Shown here piece by piece: positions 1-12,335 of a stretch of 64,000 bases of DNA; the stretch's first letter is position 1, and each line of letters begins with the position of its first letter. Below the pieces are notes generated by a model. It saw nothing but the letters and a program-made list of their open reading frames with translations, had not been told where the DNA came from and did no database searches. Made by a program: the position numbers and the translations under genes. The DNA is taken from the NCBI GenBank assembly GCA_943735955.1, contig OX030967.1, positions 1,479,681-1,543,680 on the forward strand, read 5' to 3'. The stretch is from Piscicola geometra. Taxonomy: Eukaryota; Annelida; Clitellata; Hirudinida; Piscicolidae.

Positions 1-1235
1 GAAGCAAAAAAATCAGTTAATTGCTGGCCTAATGCTTGCTTCAGGCCAAAAAGTGTTTTGTCACTTTCAAAAGTTTTGACAGACATAATTTCAAAAATTT
101 CAAACTTAATGTTAACAAGGGTTTGAAAAATAAATTTTAATTTTAACGTGCAGTAAAAGAGTCTTTTTATACAATTTTTTTATTTTTGTAAAAACTTTTT
201 CTTATCAGCAAAAATGAATAAATTTGACATCTAATTAAATACTATTTCACCAAGTCAAAAAAGTGTCTTTGGTTGTTTTTCTTTTCACATTGCCATTTGT
301 GACAAATGATTTGTCAGACAATTTGGAAGATTCATTTCTCAAACCACGTAGAAAACTCCGTGAAAGTAACATTTCAATTCTCAATATATTATTATTAGTT
401 TATATTATTATAAAAATATAAAAATCTTCTAAAATTCAACAACTCTTCTAGACCTCAATCTGACTCCAGTGATAGCAGTGATGAATCAATAGTATTCGCT
501 TCATCTGCAAAAGTGCTAAATAAAAAAGTTGCTGAATGTATTTTTGTTTAAATAAATTTTCTCAAGATCAACGAGGAGAAATCTGGATTCAATGCTTCAG
601 TTGTTCCTTATGGGTTCACCTTGATTGTACCAGTGCCGAAAGAGAATACTTCATTTTTGACTTTTGTAAATAGACACTAATTTATTTTCATCATTAACAA
701 TTCAATATAATAGAAGTTTTATGACGTTTTTTCTCTTGTTTGTGTTAAAACGACCTATTTTAGTTGAAAATTATAATTACATGTTTTTAAACATGTTGTT
801 GCTTTATTATTAATTTAATTTTAAAAAAGGTGAAATACTACAATTGTATGACGTTTTAATGCTTTTTAATTCTTTTCAACTGCCTATCCCATAATACCCG
901 ACTGTTTTTTAAGAGCCTTCATTTGCAACACTTTTGAATGTTATTATTTTTAAATATAAAAAAATGAAAAACATCAATTCTTAAAAATGACATATTATTA
1001 CAAATGATTATAGTATATGCTAAGAAAATTTTGAATATTCTTTGTCTAAAACTAATTGAGTTATTTAGAAAAAAGTAAATGGTATTCCATAATACCCGAC
1101 TTTCCTCATATTTGTCAATTAAAATCTATTTTTAACTTTTAAAATTATATTTAAATAAAAACTCGAAACTATTTATTGAAATATTTTAAAAATATTTTTG
1201 AATACTAAATTAATATGAAGCTATACAAAAGTACA
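1..1235. other. AT-rich intergenic sequence
   Basis: I see no gene, RNA or clear transposon here. The stretch is AT-rich with many short A and T runs and stops in all frames. Confidence 0.6.
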
Positions 1236-2200
1236 ATATAGAGGAAGGTTGCTCAAGATTAGCCGGCTTCTAAGATAGAACGATCTTATTTACAGCTATG
1301 ATGAGTATATTTTTAAAAACTTTATTTTTATTTATGCATCCGCCTTCTTAGCACATTTGTATGTTGGTTTCGTTTCTGAAAGTTGCCTCTTTAATTATAA
1401 TAATTTGCAAAATGATTTCTAGAAGAATATTTAAAAAGTTGGAAAATATCTTTTTGCTGTTTTTTACTTAACATCCGAAGGAACATAATTTTTATTTTAT
1501 TATTAATAATCAGATGATTCACTACAGTTTTACTATATGTAAGAAGTATAATTAATAATTGAGTGATTAGCTGTTGTAACCATGGACGTGTAGCATGGTC
1601 ATAGTTGCCTTTGATGAAACATGAATAGTTGCCTAAGATGAAATTTAAGAAGAGATTATAGACATTGATAAATCTGTTTCTGGGATTCGTTCATTTCGGG
1701 AGATGATACTAGTGCTCGAATAAACTTAGTTAGACTAGATAATAGACTATATAAAGTTTATACTGTAAATAGACTTGTGAAAACTAATACAAACCAATAT
1801 TTTACTTTTTTATTAACTAAAAATTTGTTAGTATTCATTAGATCTGACACAAGTATGTTCTATTTATAACTAAATATCGAATTTGAATAGATGTAAACTT
1901 TCGTCTCATTAGTCTCTTTTTACTATAGACTAGAGGTTTGCACGGAAAATGGTTGAGGCTATAAGTAAAGTGCGAAAAAAAATTTCTCTGCAGAGTTTAC
2001 TTTAAAAATAAAATGTTGAAAAATTTTAATAAAACTTTTAGAGCGTTTTTAAAATACATTTGAAGACGATTTGAGAAGGAACTGAAAAACTAAATATTCC
2101 AGAAGAAATAGGCATTTTTTAAAAATTATTAGTATTGAGTGAACGAAAAAAAGTATTTCTTCAGATAATTAAGGCAGTCTATAATAATAAAAACGTTTAA
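1236..2200 (+). mobile_element. Unclassified DNA-transposon-like repeat, copy 1
   Basis: It begins with a GGTTGCTCAAGAT motif and then matches, with divergence, the copies near 31850-32490 and 36283-37520. Shared landmarks are a text about attaching to 'ttagccggcttc/gaaccggttcc', a run around 'tgttggtttcgtttc', and 'atgtaaactttcgtctcatt'. There is no coding potential. Copy 3 shows inverted ends, so this is probably a non-autonomous DNA transposon. Confidence 0.5.
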
Positions 2201-3130
2201 ATTACAATTTTTATGACCTAAAATATTATTATTTTACGTTCATTAAAATTAATAAAATTGTATAAAAAGAACTTCTTCCTCCATGGAGTGTTTGCAAGCT
2301 TTGCACTAGTGCCCAACCTGAGGCCCTAGCACTTCTTCCTCCAGATTATTCATGTCTTCTATTTGATATTTCTTTCATTGGCTACAAAATATTTAAAATA
2401 ATTAGTTAGTTTCATTCTTTCATTTAGTGATAAATTCATTTATGTGTTTATTCATTGTATGTGTCTGTGTGTGTGTGTATAATTTTTATGGCAGGTTGAG
2501 GTGTAAGTTTATAAAAGTATCTTCATCGGTTGTCACTTAATCTTATCTGTCTCCCTTTGAATCCCCTTGAATCGCTCTTGTTATTAGTCTTAATGTAGTT
2601 CTAGGTTAGAATTTGTTTGTAGTCATGATGTGTTGGTTGTAGGTTGTGGTTATGGATGTGGATATGTTGTCAATGTGGTGTGGCTGTTATTATTATAGCG
2701 TGTTTTAATATTTGATGAAGTGTTAGTAGAGGTGTTTTGTTATTGTAATGATAATCTCGTTTTATCAATGTGTATGTTTGTGTAAGTATGTATATTTGTA
2801 TCGATGGTCTGGGTGTGAGTTTCCTGCTACATCTTTAACGATTGATATTTCATCTTCTCAGTCTTTAATCGAATCAATTACATCTTACTATTAGTCTTAA
2901 TGTGGTCTTGGCTTGGTTTTATTAGTAGTCTAGTTGTTGTGGTTGTAGATGTGGCTGTGGTTACGATGTCGATGCGGTGTAGTTGTTGATATCGTACTGT
3001 GTATTATATTCTTTGATGGTGTGTGCGGGGGGTTTAAAAAATGATAAGTTGATGTTTGAATTAGTTTTGTGTGTTTTTTCGTGTATGGATTTGTATGTTG
3101 GTTGTGACTGTATTGAACTCTATCAGCCAA
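2201..3130. repeat. Intergenic DNA with a diverged ~300-bp tandem duplication
   Basis: Segments near 2520-2760 and 2815-3030 share an ordered set of words (tattagtcttaatgt, gtagatgtggctgtggtta-like runs, a gatg-gtg tail), so this looks like an old tandem duplication. A short (GT)n run lies at about 2465-2480. No gene is seen. Confidence 0.4.
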
Positions 3131-3640
3131 AGACACTTTAAAAAATTTTCCCCTTTTAAGCCCATATAGCCAATATAAGACACACATAAGCTTTCTTTAA
3201 AAAACGTTAAATTTTTTCTTCTTTAAAGCTCATATAGCCTATATAGCCAATATACGACCCACATAGGCATTCCTTGAAAATACTTAAATTATTTTTCTTT
3301 TAAAGCCCATTTAGCCCATATAGGACCCATATACGACCCACATAGACTTTCCTTGTATACACTTAAAAAAATTGCTTCATCTAAAGCTCATTTAGCCCAT
3401 ATAGGACCCATTTAGGACCCACATAGGCTCTCCATTAAAATACTTCAACTTTTATTATTATTCAAAGCTTATTTAGCCCATTTAGGACCCATTTACGACC
3501 TATATAGGCTTTTCTTTAAAAAAAGTTAAATTTTATCCTTTTTTAAAGCCCATTTAGCCCATATAGAACCCATATAGGACCAATATAGATAACCCTTAGC
3601 CTATTTAGTCCATATGGGACCCATATAGAATGTACACATG
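3131..3640. repeat. ~80-bp minisatellite built on CCCATATAGGACCC
   Basis: About six imperfect units of roughly 80 bp. Each has 'aaagcccatttagcccatataggaccc' type text followed by 'acataggctttccttaaaaa' type text. The right edge is CCCATATAGAATGTACACA, immediately followed by broken LINE sequence. The same repeat lies at 24494-25470. Confidence 0.75.
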
Positions 3641-4011
3641 GATGTGAACTTGTTAGTGGCCTCCAGCACCTGATTGTCGATTGTTATTGAGGGTGGAACA
3701 GGGATGTCTTGACCCATGATGTTGGTTTTCTTGATACTGATGGTCAGACCGAATTTCCTGCAAGCCTGAGCAAAGCGATTCCTCAGCTGCTGAAGGTGTT
3801 CCTCCGTGTGTGACACCAGGGCCGCATCATCAGCGAACAGCATGTCTCTGATGAGGACAGTGCTAATTTTTGTCTTTGCTCTTAGGCGTGCCATGTTCAG
3901 CAGTTTTCCGTCATTTCTGGTGTGTAAATAAACACCTTCGGCAAATTCTTTAAATGAAAGTTCAGCAGCATCGAGAAGAAGATACCGAATAATGTAGGCG
4001 CTAGCACACAC
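3641..4011 (-). pseudogene. LINE reverse transcriptase fragment
   Basis: About 115 codons around the active site. Motifs are EGVYLHTRNDGKL, LFADDAALVSHTEE and LTISIKKTNIMGQ. The frame runs into the minisatellite after about 'NKFT'. Closely related pieces lie at 10573-11082 and 21860-22030. Confidence 0.85.
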
Positions 4012-4464
4012 CCCTGTTTGACCCCACTCTTAATTGTGAAGGGTTCTGAGGTCTTCCCGTCGTAGCTGACCATACCCTACGTGTTTTCGTGATAAGAAGT
4101 TGTAATGTTGAGCAACCGAGGTAGACAGCCGATCTTCTTGAGTAGTCGAAACAGGTCGTTTCTGCTTACAAGGTCTTAGTTAGGTCGATAAAGACGATAT
4201 ACAACGGCATCTGCTGCTCTCTGCACTTTTCCTGGAGCTGACGCACGGAGAAGACCATGTCGACTGTGGATCTTCCTTATCTGAAGCCGCATATGCGACT
4301 TGCGTTTGTAATCAATCAATGCCCTTCTCTTGGCGTCAATAACAGGCTCGAGATCTGCCGCATTCGCTTCGAGCCAATCGGTGTTCTTGTGTTCCTTTTT
4401 ACCATACGTGAGTGAAGCAGTTCTGAAGATGGTATTCTGGAGCGAGTTCCATCTGACTTCCGCA

Positions 4465-5370
4465 TTAGGCTCTTGGTTGCTGATCTATAAACTTCTGGTT
4501 CTTAACTTGATGAATGGTCTGATAGGTGTTAATTTTTGGCTGGCATTTCTTCTTAGAGAGGTAGAGCCTCTTGGGGCCCAACTTTATTTTTGACGCGATC
4601 AGAGAATGGTCCGTATTGTAATCGGCGCTATGGTAAGCTCTGGTGTTGCGGACGTTGCTCAAAGAGTTGTGCCAGGTGATAATCAAGTCCAGTTGATGCC
4701 AGGGATTTAATCTTGGATGTCTCCAGGACACCTTGTGACATGCTTTATTCTGGAAGTACATGTTTGTCACGCCCAGGTTGTGTTGACAACCGAATTCGAG
4801 TAGTCTCTGGCCGTTTTCATTTATTTTCCCGATGCCATGGTGACCCAGCACATCTGGCCATGAGTCGTGGTCAAACCAGCCCGGGCGTTGAAATCTCTCA
4901 GAAAGTGGAGGTGTTCAAAAGCAGGAACTGTGGCAACAACGCTGCTTAGTTTCTTAGTAGAATTGATCTTTAGTCTTGGCACTGGTCTGCATGGTAGGTG
5001 CATAGATGCACAAAAGATTAGCAGTGCCAGATGCTGTGAAAAGGCGTAGAGTGAGGATTCTCTCTGTGCCGCGGGAAAAAGGTTCGGACATACAAAGCAG
5101 GGTGTTCTTGATGGCAAAGCCGACTCCGTGTTCTCTGGTCTCCTCTTCTCCTTTCCTCTGCCAAAAGAACGTGTAGTGTTCCTCCCTCAAGGAACCAGAC
5201 TCTGGAAGACGCGTTTTCTGTAGGGCTGCAACGTCGACGCTTAGTCTGTGCAACTCATGATCAATGACTGCAGTCTTGCGAAGGTCTTCAATCACACGAA
5301 GGTCATCACTCAGTCCAGTACGCATAGTACGTACGTTCCAGCTTGCGATACGGAGAGCTGGAATCTCCAT
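4465..5370 (-). pseudogene. LINE endonuclease domain (AP-endonuclease type), frameshifted
   Basis: Pieces in two to three frames together cover an exonuclease-endonuclease-phosphatase fold: ASWNVRTM at the start, DVAALQKTR (canonical QETR altered), the YAPT box, FNARAG (normally DFNAR) and TDHSL at the end. This domain nicks target DNA in non-LTR elements. The frame changes near 4954 and 4840 show it is dead. Confidence 0.8.
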
Positions 5371-6180
5371 CTTTTTGTATTTGTATTTGTTTGGTGCGTG
5401 AAGATAACGGCCTGCTTGTTGAGCTGTGCTCTAAGTTCCAGGCACCCACTGAAGCAGGCAGACCGTGACGGGTAACATCTTATTGACCAGGGGCTGCCCG
5501 GCTAAGGACGGGTGGTAGTTACCAGTGGGACTGCGAGGGTCCCTCCCACTATTGAAGACAACCCGTGGAGTCCAGCTCTACGCCAATTGAGCAGGGACTT
5601 ATAACCCGTAAACTGCGGTCTTCTTGTTTGTGCTCTCGCCGTAAAGCAAAACTAGAGTGACATCTCTAGGGCGCTAGCTTGGGCAAAGTGTTTGAAGGCC
5701 TTCTGCTGCCCAAATAACAGGACCCCCCCTCGGCTTCGTCGACTAGACCCAAGGGGGTGCAAGCACCACGCTTAAAGCCGACTTGGCTGCAGGAGTTGCC
5801 GGAAGGACATCATAGATGACGATCCACCGCCTTAGGGACTCCGACTCCTGATTTTCCTCGGGGTTGACTCCCAAAGCCTTTTCCATGAATGGATAGCCTG
5901 CAAGGCAGCAGCGGTTGGTAGTCAGAGTTTTCCTTCTCCTAGATGGGTTGCTTTTTTGGGCTGACGAGCCCCATCTGCCCAAAGCGACTGGTTTTAAAGC
6001 GCTAGTGACCCGCCTTCACCCCTTCTCCTGTCAGTAGAAGCAGTTCCGCCGCGAGCAGGCCAGCAGTTGGACTTAGTTGTCAGAGGCGGTACAGAGACGC
6101 ACGCCGTAAAGGAGCACTTTATTGGCAGTGGGTGCTTATCCCCAATGCCACCCCCTGGCTATGACAACTGTGCAACTCCT

Positions 6181-6629
6181 ATCTTAATACAAGCATGAAA
6201 CAGAATTTTTATTCAGTAATATATTTGGGGTAGGCGTAGTTATAGTGATAGCTGCCTGAAGCATATTTATAAAAAATTAAATTTCTGATTTTTACAATTT
6301 TCGCTAGCAGACATTCAGAATGATTTTCAGAAAATATCAGTTCACTTTTTGCAAGCAGACAGATTAACATTTTCATACAAAAATCATTCATATTGTGTTA
6401 CTTTTTATGCATGGGCGATGTTCATTGGGGGGTTCTGAGGTCCACCTTAATATCGACACTTTCAATTTTTTAGATTAATCAAAGTTAATGAATTTCAAAA
6501 GGCTTCGAACATTAACTAAAGTTGTGGTTAAATCAAACTACGAGTTTCATATCGCATGACTGCCAAGAGGAAATTCTGAAGCTTCTAGCTCATTCTATCG
6601 TTAGAAACTTAGTGCACACTGTTAATGCC
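6181..6629. other. AT-rich spacer
   Basis: No gene or repeat recognised. Confidence 0.4.
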
Positions 6630-7850
6630 GAATAATGCCAGTTTGGTGTTGTGGTTGACGGCACACAAGACTGCAATAGTTAGAGCAGGAATCGATAGGC
6701 ATTCGTTTTGTTGATGAAGCTCTAAATGTTAATGAACAGTTCATTAGTTTATTCAGCCCACCAGACACGGACGGAAAAAAATTATCTGCTGTAGTGGAAA
6801 AAAATTCTGATCAGAATTATGCCACGCAAAAAAAACCTCAGAGCTCAGACTTATGACGGCGCTGCTAACATGAGCGGCCGATATAACGGTTGTCAAGCTT
6901 TTATCAGCAGTGAGCATCCGCTTGCATTGCTTTTCCACTTTTCTGCTCACTGTGCAAATCTTGTTGCCCAGCTCACAGTTGCCGCAAATACATTTGTGAG
7001 CAATTCACTTCAGTTTGTCCAAGAGTTAGGTGCTTTGTACAACCGTTCAGGGAAGTTCAAAAAGCAGTTTAGTGATGCTTCAACAAGTTAAACAAGTCGT
7101 TGCAATCAGAAAGTGCCAGGTCAGTGGAATGATTGAACCGACTGATTTGCAAGATGTCAACAGAATGGTTTTGGCATATAATCTCGAGCCGATTGCTGTA
7201 CCTCGGGTGCGAAAGCCGCCAAAAAAGTATTGTGGGCTGGGCCCAGCTTATGTAACAACAACACCAGAGGAAAATTATCTAGCCGAATAATACGCTGTCA
7301 TAGATTTTGCAATCATGCAACTCACAGAAAAGTTCAATCGAGATTCTCCTGGTTTGCGTTCATACTTGCAGCTAGAAACAACTGGTGAAATAAACCATGG
7401 TATTTGCAAGCAGTATCATGAGTTTAATGTAACAAGTCTTTAATCACAGTTAGCTATTTTTAAAGACCAGAATCTATATAGAACTTTAGTACAAGCGCAA
7501 AAAATTATGCTAGCTATGATCCCGGAAGTCAGACATCTGTTTCCTTAGGTTGAAAAATTGATCAGGTTGATGCTTGTGTGTCCAACAACGTCATGTTCTG
7601 CAGAAAGATCTATTAGTGCTTTGTGGCGTCTTAAGACTTGCTTGCGTGCACCTCTGACACAGCCTCGCTTGAATTCACTGGCCGTTTGTCATGCACATCA
7701 GGATATACTTGACAGTCTGGATTTAAAAAGGCTAGCAGAAGAACTTGCAAGTCGGTCAGACATTCGCAGGGATCTTTTAGGAAATTGGAGTAAGCGAGCT
7801 GTGGAGGGAGGGTCGGAGGACAGGCAGAGAGGGTATTTTATGTTATCTGA
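6630..7850 (+). pseudogene. hAT transposase remnant, ZMYM1-like
   Basis: Broken reading frames encode recognisable blocks of a ZMYM1-type hAT transposase. A 'VVDGTQD' block lies near 6645-6665. Then come AQTYDGAANMSGRYNGCQAF (6845-6905) and an AHCAN block. The C-terminal dimerisation region (7558-7760) includes TSCSAERSISALWRLKTCLR and RLNSLAVCHAHQD. A stop or frameshift separates each block, so the copy is dead. A MITE sits directly after it. Confidence 0.85.
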
Positions 7851-7855
7851 ATATA

Positions 7856-8327
7856 CACTGTGGGCCAAAAAATATTTTCCATTGTCTATTTGTTTATAAC
7901 TGGCAAACTTATATCGATTTTTAATTTTTTTAAACTATTTGACTCAGAATAAAATGGAAAACAAGATGTTATAAAATTTATTTAGATTCTTTCAATATGC
8001 ATTTTCTTCACCTAGTGGGAAAGTAGCGAAAACTGTAATGTAAAACACATAAAAATGTTATCACTTTTTTTAAAGTTTTAATTCTTAAAAATAAATTTTG
8101 AAATTTGTTTTTTTTTTCATGTTTTTTACATGACATATTTCGATATTTTCACATTTGTTTAGGTTTCAAAGGATTAATGTATTACATATTGAAAGGGTCA
8201 AAATAAATTTTTCTTAAATCTTCATCCTTATTCATTTCTGAGTCAAATAGCGAAAAAATTGAAAATCACTTTACATTTGCCAAAGTTATATACAAATATA
8301 CAGCGGCATGTTTTTTTACCCAGAGTG
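7856..8327. mobile_element. TA-flanked MITE with ~95-bp inverted ends
   Basis: The left end CACTGTGGGCCAAAAAA and the right end (read in reverse complement) CACTCTGGGTAAAAAAA are inverted. The match continues inward for about 95 bp (TTTGTTTATAACTGGCAAA versus TTTGTATATAACTTTGGCAAA). TA dinucleotides flank both ends. Length is about 472 bp with no open frame. TA duplication plus inverted ends fit a Tc1/mariner-derived MITE. Confidence 0.75.
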
Positions 8328-8469
8328 TATATTTATCTGTGTGGTGATGATTGAATTTTTTATTGGTGGTAATAGTGCTTTTTTGGCGGTGATTGTCATG
8401 GTGGTTTGGGTGAGGTTGGATTATTGAGGTTGATTGTTTTTTTTAAATATTTAAATTGATGTATATACA

Positions 8470-8578
8470 TATATTAGTAGTGGTCTGCAAACCGTTTTAT
8501 TGAACAAATTTATTTGAAAAGCGCCTTTGAATTAGATAAAAAGCGCTATATAAATCCCTGTGATTGATTGATTGATAT
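8470..8578 (+). repeat. LINE/SINE 3' tail with (TGAT)n
   Basis: The words 'aaagcgctatataaatccc' followed by TGATTGATTGAT resemble the shared 3' tails of L2/CR1-type LINEs and their SINEs. A reverse-complement relative lies at 17311-17375. Confidence 0.55.
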
Positions 8579-9516
8579 AATATGATGAGTGTAAAAAACC
8601 AGATTGTCCGAACATTTACTAATTATTAATTTATTATTGCATTTGACACTATTGAAAGGAATTTTACTATTTTATTGGGACAAAGGCATATGGATGCAAA
8701 TCTGTGAAAATTTATTTTGATAATGCTTATGTAAATAAATAGAAAAACATATATAAAATACTTTACTTTAACTATGTATTTTAAATATGTTAATATAAAA
8801 AAATCTAGCTTTCTAAAAAAATTATCTTTTTCAGTCTATTTTCAATGTAAGAAAAGATAAAGAAATGCTCAGAAAAATATTAAATACTCCGAAACTTTCT
8901 TAGTGTTGAGCACAAGGTAAATACTAAAATAATCGGATGAAACTTTTTTTAAATAAACAAAATAGGATAGTAAAAATTCCAAAATTTTGTTTATAGTTTT
9001 TATTGCTCCCATATATATATAGATATAACTTCTAATAATATGAGAAAGCTAAACTTTCAAATTCATAAATTAAGGCACTCATCTACGTTAGCTTGTTAAG
9101 TGGTGTCTGATGCATTAGTGTTATGCAACGCCAGATAACTTTAAGATTTAAGTACAGAGTTGGTGCATGGCGTGGAGTGTATGAGTGGTGGAGTCTGGCT
9201 GGTAGAGAGGATTGTGGTGGTGATGAAGAAAAAGTAATGGAATGGTGAGGTGTAAGAGTAGCTTCAAAAGGTGTTGGTATCACAAGTGTAGTGTGGTGCA
9301 AGAAAAAGTAGAGATGTCGAAAAAAAAGAGGTGAAGTGGTTACATGAGGAAGCATTGACGTGGAATGGCGATGTTGAGTGAAGACACGGTAGTGCCTAAG
9401 AATTTTGATGTTAAAATTATTGACGAAATACATATTCAAAAAACTCATAAATAACGCCAAAGTAAAAACAAATGTATTTCATCAAATAAAACTTCTAAAT
9501 TTTTTTTTTTTCAATT
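8579..9516. other. AT-rich intergenic sequence
   Basis: No gene is supported. The only long frame (9083-9460, minus) has no recognisable motif. Confidence 0.45.
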
Positions 9517-9844
9517 AGAGTTGTGCTTTAATCTAAGTTAACTTTCGATTAACGCGTTAAAAATTTTAATCGCCGTTAATCGAACGATAAAAATGTTAAT
9601 AAAAAGTTTATCGTGTTTTAATGCAATCTTTTTAGCATATTTGACATTAGTATACAAAAGAATTAAACAAATTTTCTGTCACACAGAGATGCAACCAGAA
9701 AAAATTATGGAAGCGTTCAAATTTCGTTAAAAAATGTTTAATTGTCGTTTTCGCAACATCAATTTCTGAAAAAAATTGTTGTTTTTATACTGAGTTTTAT
9801 TCAAATATTTTTTTCACAACATGATTTTAATAGGCCTAGTTATT
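9517..9844. mobile_element. hAT element end fragment
   Basis: It begins AGAGTTGTGCTTTAATC and goes on with 'gttaactttcgattaacgcgtt', the terminal motif of the hAT copies at 13659-14647 and 37806-39008. Its interior is lost where a LINE fragment begins near 9845. Confidence 0.6.
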
Positions 9845-10005
9845 TATTACAATGTCTTTTGTTGGCGTCCTTCAGTCTAAGTAGACAATGGACTTGCGCC
9901 GAGGGAGAACTTTTCGCTGTGGTTTTGTCGCTGCTGGTTGTTGTTCTCTGATGGTTGTTGTTCTTTGTTGGTTGTTGTTCTCTTCTGATTGTCGTTCGCA
10001 GCTGG

Positions 10006-10377
10006 TTATTGTTGGCTGCTGGTTGTTGGTCGCTGCTGTTTTTCTTTTCTGCGGGAGCGCTTTTCACTGGCAAGCTGACGACTCCCTGCTTCCCCCGCTT
10101 CTAGTCCCATGCGCACAGCTTGCCTCCATTTGTTTTTATCTTCAGCAAGCGATTCCCAGGTGCTGACGTTGATCTCTGTTGATTTTAGATCGCGCTTGCA
10201 GACGTCCTTGAAGCGAAGGTATGACCTGCCAGTTGCTCTCCAACCTGAGGCAAGCTCGCCGAATAGCACGTCTTTGGGAAGTCGGCCATCATCCATCCGA
10301 CGTACATGTCCTAACCATCGGAGACGTCTTTGACGAAGAAGAGTGGTCATGCTTGAAATGGCTGCCCTCGCCAACAC
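10006..10377 (-). pseudogene. LINE C-terminal region
   Basis: Contains RRLRWLGHVRRMDDGRLPKD and a 'WESLAEDKNKWRQAV' block typical of the C-terminus of this LINE family, then a low-complexity Q/T-rich end. The homologous plus-strand block is at 22140-22391. Confidence 0.85.
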
Positions 10378-10572
10378 CTCGTTGTTTGTGACGCGGTCTT
10401 TCTATGAGATTCTGAGTATGCGTCGAAGACACCGCATGTGGAAAGCGCTCGATCTTTTTTCCTGGTATGCATATAGTGTCCAGGATTCACTGGCGTAAAG
10501 AAGAGTGCTCAGAACACATGCCTTGTACACAGCTGTCTTTGTCTTTATTGTCAGCATCTTGTTGCTCCAAAC

Positions 10573-11082
10573 TCATGGTGACAGCCTGGCGAAGATTGTC
10601 GAAGCTTTGCCGATCCTCTGGTTCAGTTCTGCAACTGGTGAGAAGTCATCAGTGATTGTCGAACCAAGGTAGGTAAACTGGCTGACGACTTCCAGAGCAT
10701 AGTTGTTGATAGTGATGTGAAGTCGTTCTGCGTGCTGTGCCATCACCTGCGTTTTCTTGAGGCTGATTTTTAGGCTAAACTCATCGCATGCCTTGAAAAA
10801 CCTGTCGAGCAGTCTTTGCAGTTCTGCTTCAGAGTGGGCGACCAGTGCTGCATCATCCGCAAACAGCATGTCTCTTATCGTCACTTTTCGTATTTTGCTT
10901 TTTGCCTTCAAACGAGCCAGGTTGAAAAGACTGCCGTCTGATCGGGAGTGAAGATACACACCTTCTGTTGATGCTCCAAAGACACGTTTCAGCATAACAG
11001 CGAAGAAGATGCCGAAGAGAGTGGGAGCGAGAACACAGCCTTGTTTGACGCCACTGCGGATTTCAAAAGCACTTGATGTCAC
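10573..11082 (-). pseudogene. LINE reverse transcriptase, partial
   Basis: About 169 open codons with the motifs FEIRSGVKQGCVLAPTLFGI, RDMLFADDAALVAH and LKISLKKTQVMAQ, which are RT motifs 4 to 6 of a non-LTR element. The catalytic FADD is intact but the N-terminal palm and endonuclease are gone. Confidence 0.88.
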
Positions 11083-11230
11083 CCATCATACTGCACAGTG
11101 CTTTTCATATTGTCATAAAACGATTGTTTTGTTTTTAATCTTGTTTGCGGGTACATAATAAGTCTGCTTGTCGAGTGTTGCAGCACTCTGAGCCCAACGC
11201 ACCCAGTAGGGCAGGCAGACTGTGATGGAA

Positions 11231-12219
11231 CAACTTAAACTTCAATTGTTTAATTTATTTACCGTATTTCCATTTATAGCTAACTTTATTGAGTTTTCAG
11301 ACATTTTCTAAATTTATTTATTTCACTGAAGAAAACTTGCGATTTTTGTTAATTTCTGTGAAATTTTCACAGAAAATATAATTAACTCTAAATAAGCGGT
11401 TGAACGATCGTCGAAGCCGCTAACCCCTTTATAATCAAAGACTATGTGGAAGCGTTGAAGACCGTAAATTTAGTTTAAAATTTTTTGTTCTTAAAAATAT
11501 AATGAATCTGAATTTTTATTTTTAAGTTTCTAATATTTTATATAATTATAGTTAAAAAATTGAAGTTATTTGCTTAAAAATCAATTTTGTTCTCCACAGC
11601 CTTACAATAGTACCAGCACCAAAGTGTATCAAGATGTAAAAAAGTTTTAAACCGTTAAAGTATAAATAATAAAAGTATAAAGCTGATCACTAAATGCACA
11701 ATAAACATAATTTATTACTTTTTTTGTGAAATTCAAATTTCAGGACACTAACAATTAACTCTTCTATGAAGGATCTTTTAGTTCTCTTATCATAATTATA
11801 AAAGAATTAAAAGACCCCATATCCTTCATTAAACAATTACTTTTCATTGTATATGTTAATTATTGTTTTTGAATGTAATTTTTTATTATGGTTTTTGTAG
11901 AATATGAGGATGCTAGCTTTTAATTGCTCGTAACAGGAAATTGGCCAAAAACGGACGCACATGAATCGTTATTGTTATGGAACTTTTTAAAGCTCAAGTC
12001 GCTGAATTACTGGTGAAAGTTATTCAGAAGTGTGTTTGCTCAGTCTCAATTTGCTTTTTGCAGTCTGAAGAAAGCAGGAGAATAATAAGAGCTTTTACAA
12101 GAACAGCGATCATTTCATCTCTAATGTATAAGTTATTATTGAAGCGTTTAGAAGACTAATTAAAAAAGTGTTTCAATAAATATTATAAAAAAGTATATGA
12201 AAGGTTTTTGAAAGAAAAA
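11231..12219. other. AT-rich region upstream of the lectin receptor
   Basis: No gene is recognised. It should contain the promoter of the lectin receptor, but I see no convincing TATA-plus-initiator arrangement to mark. Confidence 0.4.
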
Positions 12220-12335
12220 ATGTTTTTCATTCTGTTCTGTCTGTTACAAATAGTCTGTCTAGTGAAACTTCAAGAAAATTTCATTTATTCAAAATGCAAC
12301 GATGAATACTGTATGTATTCGGACGGAAAGAAAAG
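12220..12335 (+). CDS. Lectin receptor exon 1: signal peptide
   Basis: The ATG is followed by MFFILFCLLQIVCLV, a clear signal-peptide core, then a cysteine pair region CNDEYCMYSDGKK. The exon ends AAAAG|GTATAA in phase 2. Reading on would give a stop 13 codons later. Confidence 0.7.

Larger units (their letters stand above)
3641..6180 (-). mobile_element. APE-type non-LTR retrotransposon (family A), truncated copy
   Basis: On the minus strand, 5'-leader sequence (about 5375-6180) precedes an endonuclease that starts near 5370 with an 'IASWNVRTM' motif and continues to an 'LDLII...DTDHSL' type end near 4560. A reverse transcriptase piece (3641-4010) with the catalytic box FADDAAL follows. Frameshifts split the frame several times, and the 3' end is cut off at the CCCATATAGG minisatellite. 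The leader shares ordered text with the plus-strand copy at 19640-19760 (GGAGTCGGAGTCCCTAAGG), so both are one family. The FADD box and endonuclease suggest an RTE-like element, but I do not assign the clade firmly. Confidence 0.85.
9845..11230 (-). mobile_element. APE-type LINE family A, internally deleted copy
   Basis: On the minus strand the order is 5'-leader text (11105-11230, like the leader of the copy at 3641-6180), then directly the reverse transcriptase (11082-10573), then a C-terminal region (10377-10006) ending in a Q/N/T-rich tail. The endonuclease is missing, so the copy has a large internal deletion. The 3' end near 9850 matches the end of the copy at 19300-22745 ('gaaggacgccaacaa'). 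Confidence 0.85.

Noticed and set aside
10006..11082. Possible host gene on the minus strand
   Set aside because: FADDAAL and the RRLRWLGHVRRMDD block identify LINE sequence, repeated at 3641 and 21860-22391.
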